Assembly (NCBI GenBank): GCA_947441115.1
Contig: CANESS010000008.1
Coordinates: 1 to 37,713 of the forward strand
Direction: 5' to 3'
DNA from: Saprospirales bacterium
GTDB taxonomy: Bacteria > Bacteroidota > Bacteroidia > Chitinophagales > JADJOU01
Length of the DNA: 37,713 nt
Shown: piece by piece, positions 1 through 9,246 of the stretch
How positions within the stretch are numbered: the stretch's first letter is position 1
Layout: each line of letters opens with the position of its first letter
The notes under the pieces: generated by a model
Told to the model about the DNA's origin: nothing
What the model saw: only the letters and a program-made list of their open reading frames with translations
Databases searched by the model: none
Position numbers and translations under genes: made by a program

Positions 1-783
1 GAGCATCTTCTTGGCAAACAACATCCACTCGGATATTATAGTTGTCCAAAGGATTATACCCATATTAATTTAGAAGATATAGAGCATTTTTATAAGGAAT
101 TTCTACAAACGCGTAAGCCTCAGTTTTTCCTTGCAGGAGATAATACAGCCGACGCATTGAAGCTAGTAAATATTGATTTGAAAAACTATCGTTTTTCAAA
201 TCGAACAAAGAGGAAGTCTATTTCTATAGAGCAGAATCTGCCACAGATGATAGAGAAAAAAATGACTGCAACAGCTCAGGCTTCTGTGCGTTTGGGCCAG
301 CTTTTTGAACGCAAATCATTCCAAGACTTTCAGAATTTAGAGCTGCTTAATATATTCCTTGGGGGACATTATATGTCTGAGCTGATGAAATTGCTAAGAG
401 TTGAATTAGGATTGACTTATGGGGTCTATTCAAACCTCAATCATTTCCCTGGCTACTCTGTTTTTTATATAGGATTTGAGACTGATAAAAAGAATGTTGC
501 TGTGGCTTTAGACGCAATATCTAACTTATTTATACGTTTGAAAAAAGAGATGAAACTAAAAATAGCTGAGTCAGCGAAAGAATACTATAGCCAATGGTCA
601 AAAAACGGAGAGCGCTCTCTTCAAGAGATAATGTACGCATTACGCATGAAGAAACTAGGATATCCTTATCTCGACTATGTCACATGGGCGAATTCGCTTG
701 AAAATTTGCCTAAGTCGGCATCTATTTCTATAAAATCTACTATTTTTGATTTTTCTAAATATTCTAAAACCGTGGTGTATTGA
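1..783 (+). CDS. M16-family (insulinase-like) metallopeptidase homolog, C-terminal part
   Basis: The reading frame is open from the first base of the window, so this is the 3' part (260 residues) of a gene that begins upstream. The visible part starts with residues reading HLLGKQHPLGYY, followed by a conserved-looking stretch ending QFFLAGD, which matches the end of the first M16 domain and the linker. The second half contains LLNIFLGGHYMSELMKLLRVELGLTYGVYS, the typical core of the second, non-catalytic M16 C domain. The zinc-binding HxxEH motif would lie upstream of the window, so I cannot say whether the enzyme is active. A TTG at 157 could be mistaken for a start, but the matching upstream residues argue against it. 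The stop overlaps the start of the next gene (TTGA), suggesting cotranslation. The family assignment is from pattern recognition. Confidence 0.8.
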   Translation, partial: EHLLGKQHPLGYYSCPKDYTHINLEDIEHFYKEFLQTRKPQFFLAGDNTADALKLVNIDLKNYRFSNRTKRKSISIEQNLPQMIEKKMTATAQASVRLGQLFERKSFQDFQNLELLNIFLGGHYMSELMKLLRVELGLTYGVYSNLNHFPGYSVFYIGFETDKKNVAVALDAISNLFIRLKKEMKLKIAESAKEYYSQWSKNGERSLQEIMYALRMKKLGYPYLDYVTWANSLENLPKSASISIKSTIFDFSKYSKTVVY

Positions 784-2567
784 AAAATATAGGGATTACA
801 CTAATTTGTTTATTTGCGCTTTCAGAATTTTACGCGCAATATAAGGCACCTATATTGACCTGTGTGACTCGTAAAATAACTGGTGGGGCTTCTAATGAAA
901 TTACCTGGAAAGACCCTAATGAGACTTGTGGCGCCTTTCAAGACTTTAAAATTTTCTATTCCACTAACAAAGCAGGTCCTTTTACCCTGCTGACTGCAGT
1001 TACAAATATCGCTACTACAAGCTATAGTCATACTGGAATTAATGCCGCTAATACATATTATTATTTTATGACATCGAGCTATAGCTGCCCGGGCAGCAGC
1101 GCTTTTTCAGATACTATGACGGATACTTTTATGCCTTACCCGAGGCTGCTTGCTATTTCTATTGAAAATAACTTCCCAGTCTATAAATGGCTGCCAGAGT
1201 CCAGTCATAAAAAAATATGGGCTTATGTATTAATCAATTTTGGATCAGCCTATATTGATACTGTAATTGGCAAAGATAAAGCAGAATATATTGATTCTTC
1301 TTTTGATGTAAGTACGGGTGTATACACTGGTAATCTAGTAGGCTCTATTAGTGAATGTGGAGAGAAGGGTTTAGCTCCACCGATATTCCGGCATAGACCT
1401 GTATTCCTTAGCCTAGTGAGCAGCCCATGCGAGGATGAGATAGAAATGAGCTGGACCAAGTATCAAGGCTGGGGACCAAATGATGAGGTTAAAGAGTATG
1501 AAGTTTACGTCAAAAAGAATAGCAATATAGAAGAGAAGGTCGCGACAAACGATTCATCAATCCGCACATTTCGATACAAAGATTTTCTATACGGAGATAC
1601 ACTTTGTATTCGGGTGAAGGCCATACATCCTAGTCTATCTGATGTAAGTTCTTTTTCAAATCAGTTTTGCTTTGTCTCGACAAAGAGCCAAGTTCCAGAT
1701 TTATTGCAGGTATTGAGTGCAAGCTATATTGATAATTTTAAGACGAATGTCCGTTGGTACTGTTCTCCAGATGCTATACCCAAGTCTTTTGACCTGTTGG
1801 CAGTAGATCCTAAGAATGGCACAACGTTAAAAACTTTGGATAAAGTCAAATTTTTAAAAGAAGGACAAGGTTATTATTCATTCTTAGATTCTTTTGGTGA
1901 ATCGGCAAGATCAGTAGCCTATAGAGTGCGCTATGAAGATTTATGCAATAATAAAAGTGAAGGTGGGCAGGTGATAACCAACTTTATGACTCTAACCCAA
2001 ATTGGACTATATAAAAACGAAGTCAAATGGCCTAAAGCTTATTTCCATGATAGCATACTCTATTCTAGATTGAACTATGAGTTATACTTTTCCATAAATG
2101 GAGGTGGCTTTAGCAAGATAGCAGAGCCCGATATAAATGTAACAAGTTATGAACATAATTTAGAAGAGCATTATCATACCGAAGGAAGGTTTTGCTACAA
2201 GCTTCTGGTAAATTACAAATTCGATACGCTAAATTCAATATTGGATAGTACTTTTTTTATGTCCTCTCCTACACAATGTGTGAATATGCGGACGGTTCTG
2301 TGGATGCCGAATGCATTCAAAGTAAATGGTGTAACCCCTGTATTTAAACCTAAGATATATTTCTTTAATGCCACCTACTTTAATATGAAAATATTTAATC
2401 GATGGGGGAGACAAATATTTGAAACCTTAGATCCTAATTTGGGGTGGAATGGTATACAGGATAATGGACAAATAGCTCCTGAGGAAAGTTATATTTATCT
2501 GGTATCCTATACTGGCAATGATGGTGTCAAGGTGGAAAAGACAGGAACGTTTACTCTAATTAAGTAG
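780..2567 (+). CDS. Secreted FN3-like protein with CHU_C gliding/T9SS type B C-terminal domain
   Basis: A 595-residue protein with a clear signal peptide (MKNIGITLICLFALSEFYA, cleavage near residue 20). Residues about 22-115 look like a fibronectin type III domain, and further beta-sandwich-like segments follow with scattered cysteines. Residues 506-595 form a CHU_C domain (WMPNAFKVNG, then MKIFNRWGRQIFET, GWNG, and a final KTGTFTLIK), the sorting domain for type IX secretion, type B. It is therefore probably exported across the outer membrane and either surface-attached or released. The TTG start at 780 is chosen because it places the signal peptide at the N terminus and overlaps the preceding stop by 4 bases. 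No catalytic domain is visible, so an adhesin or structural surface role is only an inference. The gene ends directly against the convergent lipoprotein gene with no spacer. Confidence 0.85.
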   Translation: MKNIGITLICLFALSEFYAQYKAPILTCVTRKITGGASNEITWKDPNETCGAFQDFKIFYSTNKAGPFTLLTAVTNIATTSYSHTGINAANTYYYFMTSSYSCPGSSAFSDTMTDTFMPYPRLLAISIENNFPVYKWLPESSHKKIWAYVLINFGSAYIDTVIGKDKAEYIDSSFDVSTGVYTGNLVGSISECGEKGLAPPIFRHRPVFLSLVSSPCEDEIEMSWTKYQGWGPNDEVKEYEVYVKKNSNIEEKVATNDSSIRTFRYKDFLYGDTLCIRVKAIHPSLSDVSSFSNQFCFVSTKSQVPDLLQVLSASYIDNFKTNVRWYCSPDAIPKSFDLLAVDPKNGTTLKTLDKVKFLKEGQGYYSFLDSFGESARSVAYRVRYEDLCNNKSEGGQVITNFMTLTQIGLYKNEVKWPKAYFHDSILYSRLNYELYFSINGGGFSKIAEPDINVTSYEHNLEEHYHTEGRFCYKLLVNYKFDTLNSILDSTFFMSSPTQCVNMRTVLWMPNAFKVNGVTPVFKPKIYFFNATYFNMKIFNRWGRQIFETLDPNLGWNGIQDNGQIAPEESYIYLVSYTGNDGVKVEKTGTFTLIK

Positions 2568-3215
2568 CTACTCATTAATCCCAAAATAAAAAATTCGTTT
2601 AAGGGTTTTATCATATTGAAAGACAAAAGGAATAGCCTCTGTGTCCCCTTGAAAATTCCCTCTATATTCGATATTCTGGGGCTCAGACTGGTGCAGTGTA
2701 AATCCATCAAAGCTAATACTGGTTAACTTTAGATTAGATTGAAGCTGCTCATTGATCTGATTTAAATTAAATAAATCTTCCAATGAAATTTTGTCTAAAT
2801 CTACGTAACGTGCATTCTGTTCATTTTGGCTGCTTAGAAAGTTTTGAAGAAAGAGAGCAGCCGTTTCCATCCCTTTTTTATTGATTTCTAGCTCTGAAAA
2901 TGGATATATATAATCAAAGACCTGCTGATTAGAATGGATACTTACTTTGGCCAATCTTAGACCTCTTTCTTCTAGTTGGCTTTTAGTGGTATCAAGGAGC
3001 AGCAGAGCGGCAGTTGACGATTTGAAATCAAATCCAATTAGCGGAGGTTTATTGTAGTGAATATCTATGAGTATTGAGTCTTTGGATTCAGATATAGAGA
3101 GCTGATCAGCCCCAATATTTTTTCGGATATCTTCACTTATACCCATATAAGCATTTTGTTTGCAAGAAAAATAGATGCTAATAAATGTAAAAAATATAAA
3201 ATAATAAGGACGCAT
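2568..3215 (-). CDS. Hypothetical lipoprotein
   Basis: A 215-residue protein with a short hydrophobic N terminus ending in a lipobox-like IYFSC, lipid-modified cysteine at residue 18. The mature part is mixed alpha/beta with no motif I recognise. It contains a KKGMETAALFLQNFLSS segment that looks helical. The stop codon directly abuts the stop of the convergent CHU_C gene, so the two 3' ends share no intergenic space. A TAnnTTTG box on this strand (3234-3241) precedes the start by 18 bases, so the gene probably has its own promoter. It is likely an inner-leaflet outer-membrane or periplasmic lipoprotein of unknown function. Confidence 0.7.
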   Translation of the reverse strand: MRPYYFIFFTFISIYFSCKQNAYMGISEDIRKNIGADQLSISESKDSILIDIHYNKPPLIGFDFKSSTAALLLLDTTKSQLEERGLRLAKVSIHSNQQVFDYIYPFSELEINKKGMETAALFLQNFLSSQNEQNARYVDLDKISLEDLFNLNQINEQLQSNLKLTSISFDGFTLHQSEPQNIEYRGNFQGDTEAIPFVFQYDKTLKRIFYFGINE

Positions 3216-3233
3216 AGAAAAAATTTAAACCTT

Positions 3234-3241
3234 CAAAAATA
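3234..3241 (-). promoter_or_regulatory. Bacteroidota -7 box for the lipoprotein gene
   Basis: On the minus strand the sequence reads TATTTTTG, a match to the Bacteroidota sigma-A -7 consensus TAnnTTTG. It lies 18 bases before the ATG at 3215. No convincing -33 TTTG is visible at the usual distance. Confidence 0.45.
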
Positions 3242-3370
3242 ACAACGAAATTTTTAAGAGAATCGTATAATGCCAATTTATCTATGATGGTATGTTAGGT
3301 TATTATAGTCATAGTTCATTTTGTTTTAGTGGCTTTCCACATTTATTTCATGTATAAATGTCAATTTCAT

Positions 3371-3378
3371 TAATTTTG
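3371..3378 (+). promoter_or_regulatory. Bacteroidota -7 box for fbaB
   Basis: TAATTTTG matches TAnnTTTG and lies 18 bases before the ATG at 3397. The box lies inside the longer open frame that could start at 3358, so it argues that translation begins at 3397. No clear -33 element is seen. Confidence 0.6.
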
Positions 3379-3396
3379 CCCCTTAAAATTAGAGAG

Positions 3397-4455
3397 ATGA
3401 GTCAGAATTATGCTTCTATTATAGGTGATGAAAAAGCCAACCTACTATTAAATTACTTCACACCTGCTATCAATAAGTCCTTGATTCACATTCCTAATGG
3501 TGATTTTGTATCTCAGATATGGGCGCAGAGCAATCGGAATATACCGACATTGCGAAGTTTGCAACAATTATATGAGCATGGGAGATTGGCTAATACTGGC
3601 TATATGAGTATTTTGCCTGTAGATCAAGGTATAGAGCATAGTGCAGGAGCTTCATTTGCTCCTAATCCTATCTACTTTGATAGTGAGAATATTGTAAAAT
3701 TGGCGATGGAGGCAGGATGCAACGCTGTGGCTTCTACTTATGGCGTTTTAGGCTCTGTAGCTAGAAAATATGCTCATAAGATACCATTTATAGTCAAAAT
3801 AAATCATAACGAGTTTCTTAGTTCCCCAAATACTTTTGATCAGGTCATGTTTGGTACTATAAAAAGTGCTTGGGAAATGGGCGCGGTAGCCGTTGGCGCT
3901 ACGATCTATTTCGGCAGTGAAGAAAGTAGAAAACAGCTTGTAGCAGTGGCAGAGGCCTTTGAATATGCTCATCAACTAGGTATGGCCACTGTACTATGGT
4001 GCTATACCAGGAATAATGGCTTCAAAGTGGATGGAATAGATTATCACGCATCCGCAGATCTTAGTGGTCAAGCGAATCACCTAGGCGTGACTATTCAGGC
4101 AGATATTATCAAGCAGAAATTGCCCGTAAATAATGGAGGCTATAAAGCTACCAAACATGGAAAAACGCATGATAAAGTCTATTCAGAATTAACAACAGAT
4201 AATCCGATAGACCTATGTAGATATCAGTTAGCGAACTGCTATATGGGTAGAGCTGGTTTGATCAACTCTGGTGGGGAGTCTAAAGGTGCTTCAGATATGG
4301 CAGAAGCTATAGAAACGGCGATCATCAACAAAAGAGCCGGAGGACAAGGCTTAATTCTAGGTAGAAAAGCCTTTCAGAAAGATATGAAAGTGGGAGTAGA
4401 ATTGATCAATGCGGTCCAAGATGTCTACCTAGATAAAGGTGTGACGATAGCCTAA
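3397..4455 (+). CDS. fbaB: Class I fructose-bisphosphate aldolase (FbaB/DhnA type)
   Basis: Cleaves fructose 1,6-bisphosphate to dihydroxyacetone phosphate and glyceraldehyde 3-phosphate by Schiff-base chemistry in cytosolic glycolysis and gluconeogenesis (EC 4.1.2.13). The 352-residue protein resembles E. coli FbaB along its whole length. Recognisable stretches are [90 protein letters not shown] and the C-terminal [35 protein letters not shown] chose ATG 3397 over the in-frame ATG at 3358 because a -7 promoter box sits between them and because the resulting length fits the family. It appears to be a single-gene unit: own promoter in front, strong terminator behind. Confidence 0.95.
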   Translation: MSQNYASIIGDEKANLLLNYFTPAINKSLIHIPNGDFVSQIWAQSNRNIPTLRSLQQLYEHGRLANTGYMSILPVDQGIEHSAGASFAPNPIYFDSENIVKLAMEAGCNAVASTYGVLGSVARKYAHKIPFIVKINHNEFLSSPNTFDQVMFGTIKSAWEMGAVAVGATIYFGSEESRKQLVAVAEAFEYAHQLGMATVLWCYTRNNGFKVDGIDYHASADLSGQANHLGVTIQADIIKQKLPVNNGGYKATKHGKTHDKVYSELTTDNPIDLCRYQLANCYMGRAGLINSGGESKGASDMAEAIETAIINKRAGGQGLILGRKAFQKDMKVGVELINAVQDVYLDKGVTIA

Positions 4456-4480
4456 TTTGTTTTAATGTTTATGATGTATA

Positions 4481-4512
4481 AAAAAAGGACTGTTGAAAAA
4501 CAGTCCTTTTTT
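4481..4512. terminator. Bidirectional intrinsic terminator
   Basis: A perfect 14-bp stem with a GAAA loop: core GGACTGTT (4487-4494) pairs with AACAGTCC (4499-4506), flanked by an A-run on the left and a T-run on the right. This gives a U-tract on both strands. It serves fbaB from the left and the convergent Spy-like gene from the right. Confidence 0.9.
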
Positions 4513-4537
4513 GTTGATATCAATTATATGGTCGAAC

Positions 4538-4876
4538 TTAGTCCTTTCGATACTCTCTTCTTTTCTTTCTAATTTCAGACATTTTTGCATCCTGTTCGTT
4601 GTTCAAGATGGTATCTACTTTGGCTTTGGTAGCCAAGTGCTCCGCCTTGCGTTGTTCTTTGCTTATAGCTTTTCTAGCTTCTTTAGTCGCTTTATGCTCC
4701 TTGTGGATTTCTTTTAGTTTTGCCTTCTGCTCTTCGGTTAAATTAAGGTCTTTCCTCATCTCCTTGAGTTTGGCTTTTTCTTCGGCAGTCACTGTTCCTT
4801 TGGCAGGCTTATCTTGAGCGTATTGATTAGCAGTACCTAGAAGGATCAGGGATAAAATAAACAGAGTCGGTTTCAT
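4538..4876 (-). CDS. Small secreted Spy/CpxP-like helical protein
   Basis: A 112-residue protein with a signal peptide (MKPTLFILSLILLGTANQYAQ) and a very charged, Lys/Glu-rich helical mature part. LNLTEEQKAKLKEI (residues 44-57) and a second weaker ILNNEQDAKMSEI near residue 90 resemble the LTxxQ repeats of periplasmic Spy/CpxP-type proteins, which in enterobacteria act as envelope chaperones or stress sensors. Here only the fold-level similarity is visible. A chaperone or metal-related role is inference. It converges on fbaB across a shared terminator and is divergent from the ATP synthase operon. Confidence 0.75.
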   Translation of the reverse strand: MKPTLFILSLILLGTANQYAQDKPAKGTVTAEEKAKLKEMRKDLNLTEEQKAKLKEIHKEHKATKEARKAISKEQRKAEHLATKAKVDTILNNEQDAKMSEIRKKRREYRKD

Positions 4877-4984
4877 TACTTTAAATATTTAAGGGTTATT
4901 TATTAATTTTGATTCTAGGAATGATAAAAATAGTAAAAGGTTTAATCATAGGAAATTTATTCGAAAAACTAAGGATATTTTTTG

Positions 4985-4992
4985 TACTTTTG
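4985..4992 (+). promoter_or_regulatory. Bacteroidota -7 box for the atp operon
   Basis: TACTTTTG, followed by C, is a consensus TAnnTTTG box 45 bases before the atpB ATG at 5038. A second match, TAATTTTG at 4905-4912, lies further upstream on the same strand and could be an additional start or chance. A matching -33 TTTG is not obvious for either. Confidence 0.6.
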
Positions 4993-5037
4993 CAGCGCTT
5001 TTTAAAATTAAAAGATTATATTATTAACACCGATTAG

Positions 5038-6162
5038 ATGGCTAAGCGACTGATTTCATTACTTATATACACTATTCTTTTTAGTTTTTTCGGACTAGCC
5101 TCAGAAAATACAGACTCACCAGCCACTTCTAATGAAAATCAGGCAGTGACTACTTCTAATGTACCTACCGATGCTCACTCCGCTCCACACGGTGCTACAG
5201 AATCGGACAAAGCCTTTGATCCTGTAGAGATTATCATGCACCATATAGCAGATGCTAATGAATTTCATATTTTAGGAAATTTATCCCTGCCCTTGCCAGT
5301 AATTATTTACAATAAGGATTCCAAATCATGGTTCACTACTATGTCTTCGTCCTTTCACTCCCATCATGGAGAAGGCTCAAATGAAGTAAATGGATATGTA
5401 ATGTCCCATAGTAGAGTTCATCCAGCAGATGGCTCTCATAATTTTATTGACTTTTCTATTACTAAGAATGTATTCGCCATGCTCATGGGTATGTTGATTC
5501 TATTTATTGGCTTATTTATTACTAGAAATGCCTATGCTAAAAGAGAAAATCAAGCACCTTCAGGATTCCAAAGCCTTATGGAGCCTCTGGTTCAGTTTAT
5601 AGCGCATGATATAGCTAGAGAGAATATTGGTAAAAACTATATGAAATTTACCCCATTCCTCGTTTGTGTTTTCTTTTTTATATTAATCAATAATTTATTA
5701 GGTCTTATTCCGATTTTCCCAGGAAGTGCCAACGTTTCTGGTAATATTGCCTTTACGTTAGTCCTTGGGTTTATTTCGTTTATATTGATTAATGTCTATG
5801 CAAAGAAAGACTATTGGATTCATATATTCGCTATGCCAGGAGTGCCTAAGCCGTTGTTGCTTATTTTGACCCCAATTGAAATATTAGGATTGTTCATCAA
5901 GCCAGCTTCATTGATTCTGCGATTATTTGGAAATATTACTGGAGGACATATTGCGGTATTGAGTATTGCTAGTTTAGTATTTATTCTAGGTAAAGCAGGA
6001 GCTAGTGTCGGAGGATCTCTCACTGGTGGACTTATCGCAGTTCCATTGCTGATATTCGTCAATGCTATGGAATTGTTTGTCGCCTTTCTGCAAGCCTATG
6101 TCTTTACACTATTGACGTCTATTTTTATAGGAATAGCTCAGGAAGAACACGCACACCACTAG
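5038..6162 (+). CDS. atpB: ATP synthase F0 subunit a
   Basis: Stator membrane subunit that carries the proton half-channels next to the c ring. The 374-residue protein is longer than E. coli subunit a. It has an N-terminal signal-like segment (residues 1-21) and a His-rich external region (about 22-135), an extension I know from Bacteroidota subunit a. Membrane helices follow from about residue 143. The essential arginine is in ASLILRLFGNITGGHIAVL (Arg295). FVAFLQAYVFTLLTSIFIG near the C terminus is the conserved last helix. First gene of the operon. No atpI or atpZ is visible upstream. The spacer to atpE is 93 bases. Confidence 0.95.
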   Translation: MAKRLISLLIYTILFSFFGLASENTDSPATSNENQAVTTSNVPTDAHSAPHGATESDKAFDPVEIIMHHIADANEFHILGNLSLPLPVIIYNKDSKSWFTTMSSSFHSHHGEGSNEVNGYVMSHSRVHPADGSHNFIDFSITKNVFAMLMGMLILFIGLFITRNAYAKRENQAPSGFQSLMEPLVQFIAHDIARENIGKNYMKFTPFLVCVFFFILINNLLGLIPIFPGSANVSGNIAFTLVLGFISFILINVYAKKDYWIHIFAMPGVPKPLLLILTPIEILGLFIKPASLILRLFGNITGGHIAVLSIASLVFILGKAGASVGGSLTGGLIAVPLLIFVNAMELFVAFLQAYVFTLLTSIFIGIAQEEHAHH

Positions 6163-6243
6163 AAATAACAGAGAATAACTATATTACAGAAGAGACAGAA
6201 CTAAGAATTGACCGAAAAAATAAATTATATCTTTAACAAATAA

Positions 6244-6462
<219 letters not shown>

Positions 6463-6482
6463 TCGCAATCTGCAAAAAGAAC

Positions 6483-6517
6483 AAAAAAGGGCTTAGGGAT
6501 TGCCGAAGCCCTTTTTT
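6483..6517 (+). terminator. Intrinsic terminator/attenuator between atpE and atpF
   Basis: AAAAAAGGGCTT (6483-6494) pairs with AAGCCCTTTTTT (6506-6517) around an 11-base loop, and the right arm ends in six T. This has the form of a complete rho-independent terminator, but it sits inside the operon, 20 bases after the atpE stop. Partial read-through would give more atpE than atpF-H-A-G message. Confidence 0.8.
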
Positions 6518-6550
6518 AAATTAAAGTGAAGAATTAAAATTTAATATTAA

Positions 6551-6595
6551 AGTCTAAAGTAAAAAGTACTAAAAACTGATTACTGACCACTGAAA
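6551..6595 (+). repeat. Heptad-phased AGT/ACT array upstream of atpF
   Basis: The trinucleotide AGT occurs at 6551, 6558 and 6565, exactly seven bases apart. ACT then occurs at 6568, 6575, 6582 and 6589, again exactly seven apart. The last unit (ACTGAAA) ends 11 bases before the atpF ATG. AGT units followed by ACT units make an imperfect inverted array. A similar array lies before atpG. Confidence 0.7.
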
Positions 6596-6606
6596 AAAAT
6601 ATCATT

Positions 6607-7125
6607 ATGATACTATTATTTGATCCAATGAGTTTAATTACCCCAGATTTAGGATACACTTTCTGGACCTTGCTCGCATTCGTTATTTTCTGGTTAATAG
6701 CTGGTAAATTTGCAGTAAAGCCTATAGTGAGTTCTATCGAGGCTCGTAATCAAAAGATTGAAGATGAATTATTATCTGCTCAGAAGGCGCGTCAAGAGTT
6801 CGAACAATTAAAGTCACAGAATGATGACCTGTTAAAAAGCGCAAGAGAGGAGAGACAGGTTATGCTTTTAGAGGCGAAGAAAGATGCAGACACTTTTCGT
6901 TCGGCTGAAATGGCCAAAGCAAAAGAAGATGCCACTCGACTATTAGAGCAGGCTAAGAGTGAGATAGAAAATCAAAAGAGAGCAGCTATCAATGAAGTAA
7001 AGAAAGAGGTAGGAGCTATTTCGATAGGTATCGCTGAGAAATTGGTAAGAGAAAAATTGACAGACAGTGCATCGCAGCAGTCTTTAGTAACCAAGTTGGT
7101 TAACGAATCTTTATCTTCTAATTAG
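6607..7125 (+). CDS. atpF: ATP synthase F0 subunit b
   Basis: Peripheral-stalk subunit linking subunit a to delta and alpha. The 172-residue protein has one N-terminal membrane helix (TFWTLLAFVIFWLIAGKFAV, about residues 18-37), then a long charged coiled coil (about 40-150) typical of subunit b. An alternative start is Met8 (ATG at 6628). The upstream ATG is kept because it is the first one after the repeat array, but the choice is not certain. The next gene follows after five bases. Translation may depend on the structured, repeat-containing leader left after the terminator. Confidence 0.93.
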   Translation: MILLFDPMSLITPDLGYTFWTLLAFVIFWLIAGKFAVKPIVSSIEARNQKIEDELLSAQKARQEFEQLKSQNDDLLKSAREERQVMLLEAKKDADTFRSAEMAKAKEDATRLLEQAKSEIENQKRAAINEVKKEVGAISIGIAEKLVREKLTDSASQQSLVTKLVNESLSSN

Positions 7126-7130
7126 TAGAA

Positions 7131-7661
7131 ATGGCTATAGAAAAAAATAGTATTCCATATGCCAAGGCTTTATTTAGCCTAGCTATAGATAAAAAAAATA
7201 CAGCTGCGATTAAGGCAGATGCACAGACGTTGAAGTCTTTGGCTCAAAATCATACAGAGTTTAAAGACCTAATATCTAATCCTACGGTATCGAATCAGAC
7301 AAAGTCTAATATTATTAAAAATACCTTCGCAGGAAAAATTCAGCCAGAGACGCTTAACTTCCTTTTTTTATTAATTAAGAAAGGTAGACTAGGTCAGTTA
7401 GGATCTATTTGTGAGACGATTATACACCTAGTCAATCAGTCTGAAAACTTAACGCAAGTGAAGCTTACGACTGCCACTGCGGTAACAGACACGGAGAAAT
7501 CCCAAATAGCGACTAAATTTCTAGGAGATAGAAAATATGAGATAGAAAGTCTGGTAAACCCTGAACTAGTAGGCGGTTTTGTATTAGAATTCGACAATAA
7601 AATATTAGATAATAGCATATCTACCCAATTACAAACATTAAAAAATAATTTAATAAATTAA
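7131..7661 (+). CDS. atpH: ATP synthase F1 subunit delta (OSCP)
   Basis: A 176-residue soluble subunit that clamps the top of F1 to the b-subunit stalk. The N-terminal helical domain begins [15 protein letters not shown], and the C-terminal region ends in the conserved [33 protein letters not shown], where the glycine-rich VGGF with a following D-x-S is the family signature. It lies 5 bases after atpF and 4 bases before atpA, so the three genes are probably translationally coupled. Confidence 0.93.
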   Translation: MAIEKNSIPYAKALFSLAIDKKNTAAIKADAQTLKSLAQNHTEFKDLISNPTVSNQTKSNIIKNTFAGKIQPETLNFLFLLIKKGRLGQLGSICETIIHLVNQSENLTQVKLTTATAVTDTEKSQIATKFLGDRKYEIESLVNPELVGGFVLEFDNKILDNSISTQLQTLKNNLIN

Positions 7662-7665
7662 GAAT

Positions 7666-9246
7666 ATGTCAACAGCAGTTAGACCAGATGAGATTTCATC
7701 TTTGCTCAAGGAGCAGATCTCCAATGTCAATTTATCCTCTACATTACAGGATGTAGGTACCGTGCTTCAAGTAGGTGACGGTATTGCACGTGTGTACGGA
7801 TTGAATAATGTACAAGCGGGTGAGCTCGTAGAATTCGGAAATGGCACACAAGCCCTAGCTCTCAACCTAGAGGAAGATAATGTGGGTCTCGTATTGATGG
7901 GTTCTTCTGAGGGAATCAAAGAAGGAGACCAGTGTAAATCTACAGGCAAAATCGCTTCTATCAAAGTAGGAGAGGGTATAGTAGGCAGAGTAGTGAATAC
8001 GCTCGGTCAGCCAGTAGATGGAAAGGGTCCAATTACTGGAGAATTATTAGATATGCCATTGGAGAGAAAAGCGCCAGGTGTTATCTTCCGTCAGCCAGTG
8101 AATGAGCCACTTCAGACAGGTATCAAGGCGATTGATTCCATGATTCCAATCGGAAGAGGTCAGAGAGAATTGATAATCGGAGACAGACAGACGGGTAAGA
8201 CTTCTGTGGCTATCGATACGATATTGAATCAAAAAGAATTTTTCGATAAAGGTGAGCCAGTTTATTGTATTTATGTAGCCTGCGGTCAGAAGTCTTCTAC
8301 GGTAGCTAATATCGTGAGAGTATTGGAAGAAAACGGAGCTATGTCATACACTACAGTTGTGATGTCTTCTGCAGCAGATCCAGCGCCACTTCAGTTTTAC
8401 GCACCTTTCGCAGGTTGTGCTATCGGTGAGTTTTTCCGTGATACAGGTAGACCAGCTTTGATAGTTTATGATGATTTGTCTAAACAAGCCGTAGCTTATA
8501 GAGAGGTATCTCTCCTTTTGAAAAGACCTCCGGGAAGAGAAGCTTATCCAGGGGATGTATTCTATCTTCACTCGAGATTATTAGAGAGAGCTGCTAAGGT
8601 GGTAAAAGATGATAATGTAGCTAAGAATATGAATGACTTACCTGAATCTCTAAAAAATAGAATCAAAGGTGGTGGTTCATTGACTGCTCTACCTATTATT
8701 GAGACACAGGCAGGTGACGTTTCAGCTTATATCCCTACTAACGTGATTTCGATTACGGATGGACAGATATTTCTAGAGTCTAACTTGTTTAACTCTGGTG
8801 TGAGACCAGCTATCAACGTAGGTATATCTGTATCTCGTGTGGGTGGTAATGCACAGATAAAAAACATGAAAAAAGTTTCTGGTACACTCAAGCTAGATCA
8901 GGCGCAGTACAGAGAGCTAGAGGCCTTCTCTAAGTTCGGTTCTGACCTAGATGCAGCTACTAAGTCTGTATTGGACAAAGGATCTAGAAACGTGGAAATA
9001 TTGAAGCAAGATTTATTCTCACCACTTTCTGTAGAGAAGCAAATAGCGATCATTTATCTAAGTTCAAACAATTTATTGCGTAATGTACCTCTCAATAAAG
9101 TTAGAGCATTTCAAAATGATTTCTTAAATACACTGGAAAAATCACATGCAGATGTCTTAGCTTCTTTGAGAACGAAAGCCATCGATGAGGTAGCACCAGC
9201 ATTGGTAGAGATAGCAAATACAGTATTAAAAAATTACGAGAATTAG
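7666..9246 (+). CDS. atpA: ATP synthase F1 subunit alpha
   Basis: Non-catalytic nucleotide-binding subunit of F1 that supplies the arginine finger to the beta active site. The 526-residue protein has a Walker A motif GDRQTGKT (residues 172-179), the following [14 protein letters not shown] segment, [11 protein letters not shown] as the Walker B region, and [10 protein letters not shown] with the arginine finger at Arg391. It is slightly longer than E. coli AtpA (513), with extra residues around 315-336 ([20 protein letters not shown]). The partner atpD (beta) and atpC (epsilon) are not in the window, matching the split atp loci common in Bacteroidota. Confidence 0.98.
   Translation: MSTAVRPDEISSLLKEQISNVNLSSTLQDVGTVLQVGDGIARVYGLNNVQAGELVEFGNGTQALALNLEEDNVGLVLMGSSEGIKEGDQCKSTGKIASIKVGEGIVGRVVNTLGQPVDGKGPITGELLDMPLERKAPGVIFRQPVNEPLQTGIKAIDSMIPIGRGQRELIIGDRQTGKTSVAIDTILNQKEFFDKGEPVYCIYVACGQKSSTVANIVRVLEENGAMSYTTVVMSSAADPAPLQFYAPFAGCAIGEFFRDTGRPALIVYDDLSKQAVAYREVSLLLKRPPGREAYPGDVFYLHSRLLERAAKVVKDDNVAKNMNDLPESLKNRIKGGGSLTALPIIETQAGDVSAYIPTNVISITDGQIFLESNLFNSGVRPAINVGISVSRVGGNAQIKNMKKVSGTLKLDQAQYRELEAFSKFGSDLDAATKSVLDKGSRNVEILKQDLFSPLSVEKQIAIIYLSSNNLLRNVPLNKVRAFQNDFLNTLEKSHADVLASLRTKAIDEVAPALVEIANTVLKNYEN

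Noticed and set aside
4493-4817. Plus-strand frames opposite the Spy-like gene
   Set aside because: Lys/Glu-rich coding sequence gives Phe/Leu/Ser-rich antisense frames that mimic membrane proteins; the minus-strand gene has a proper signal peptide.
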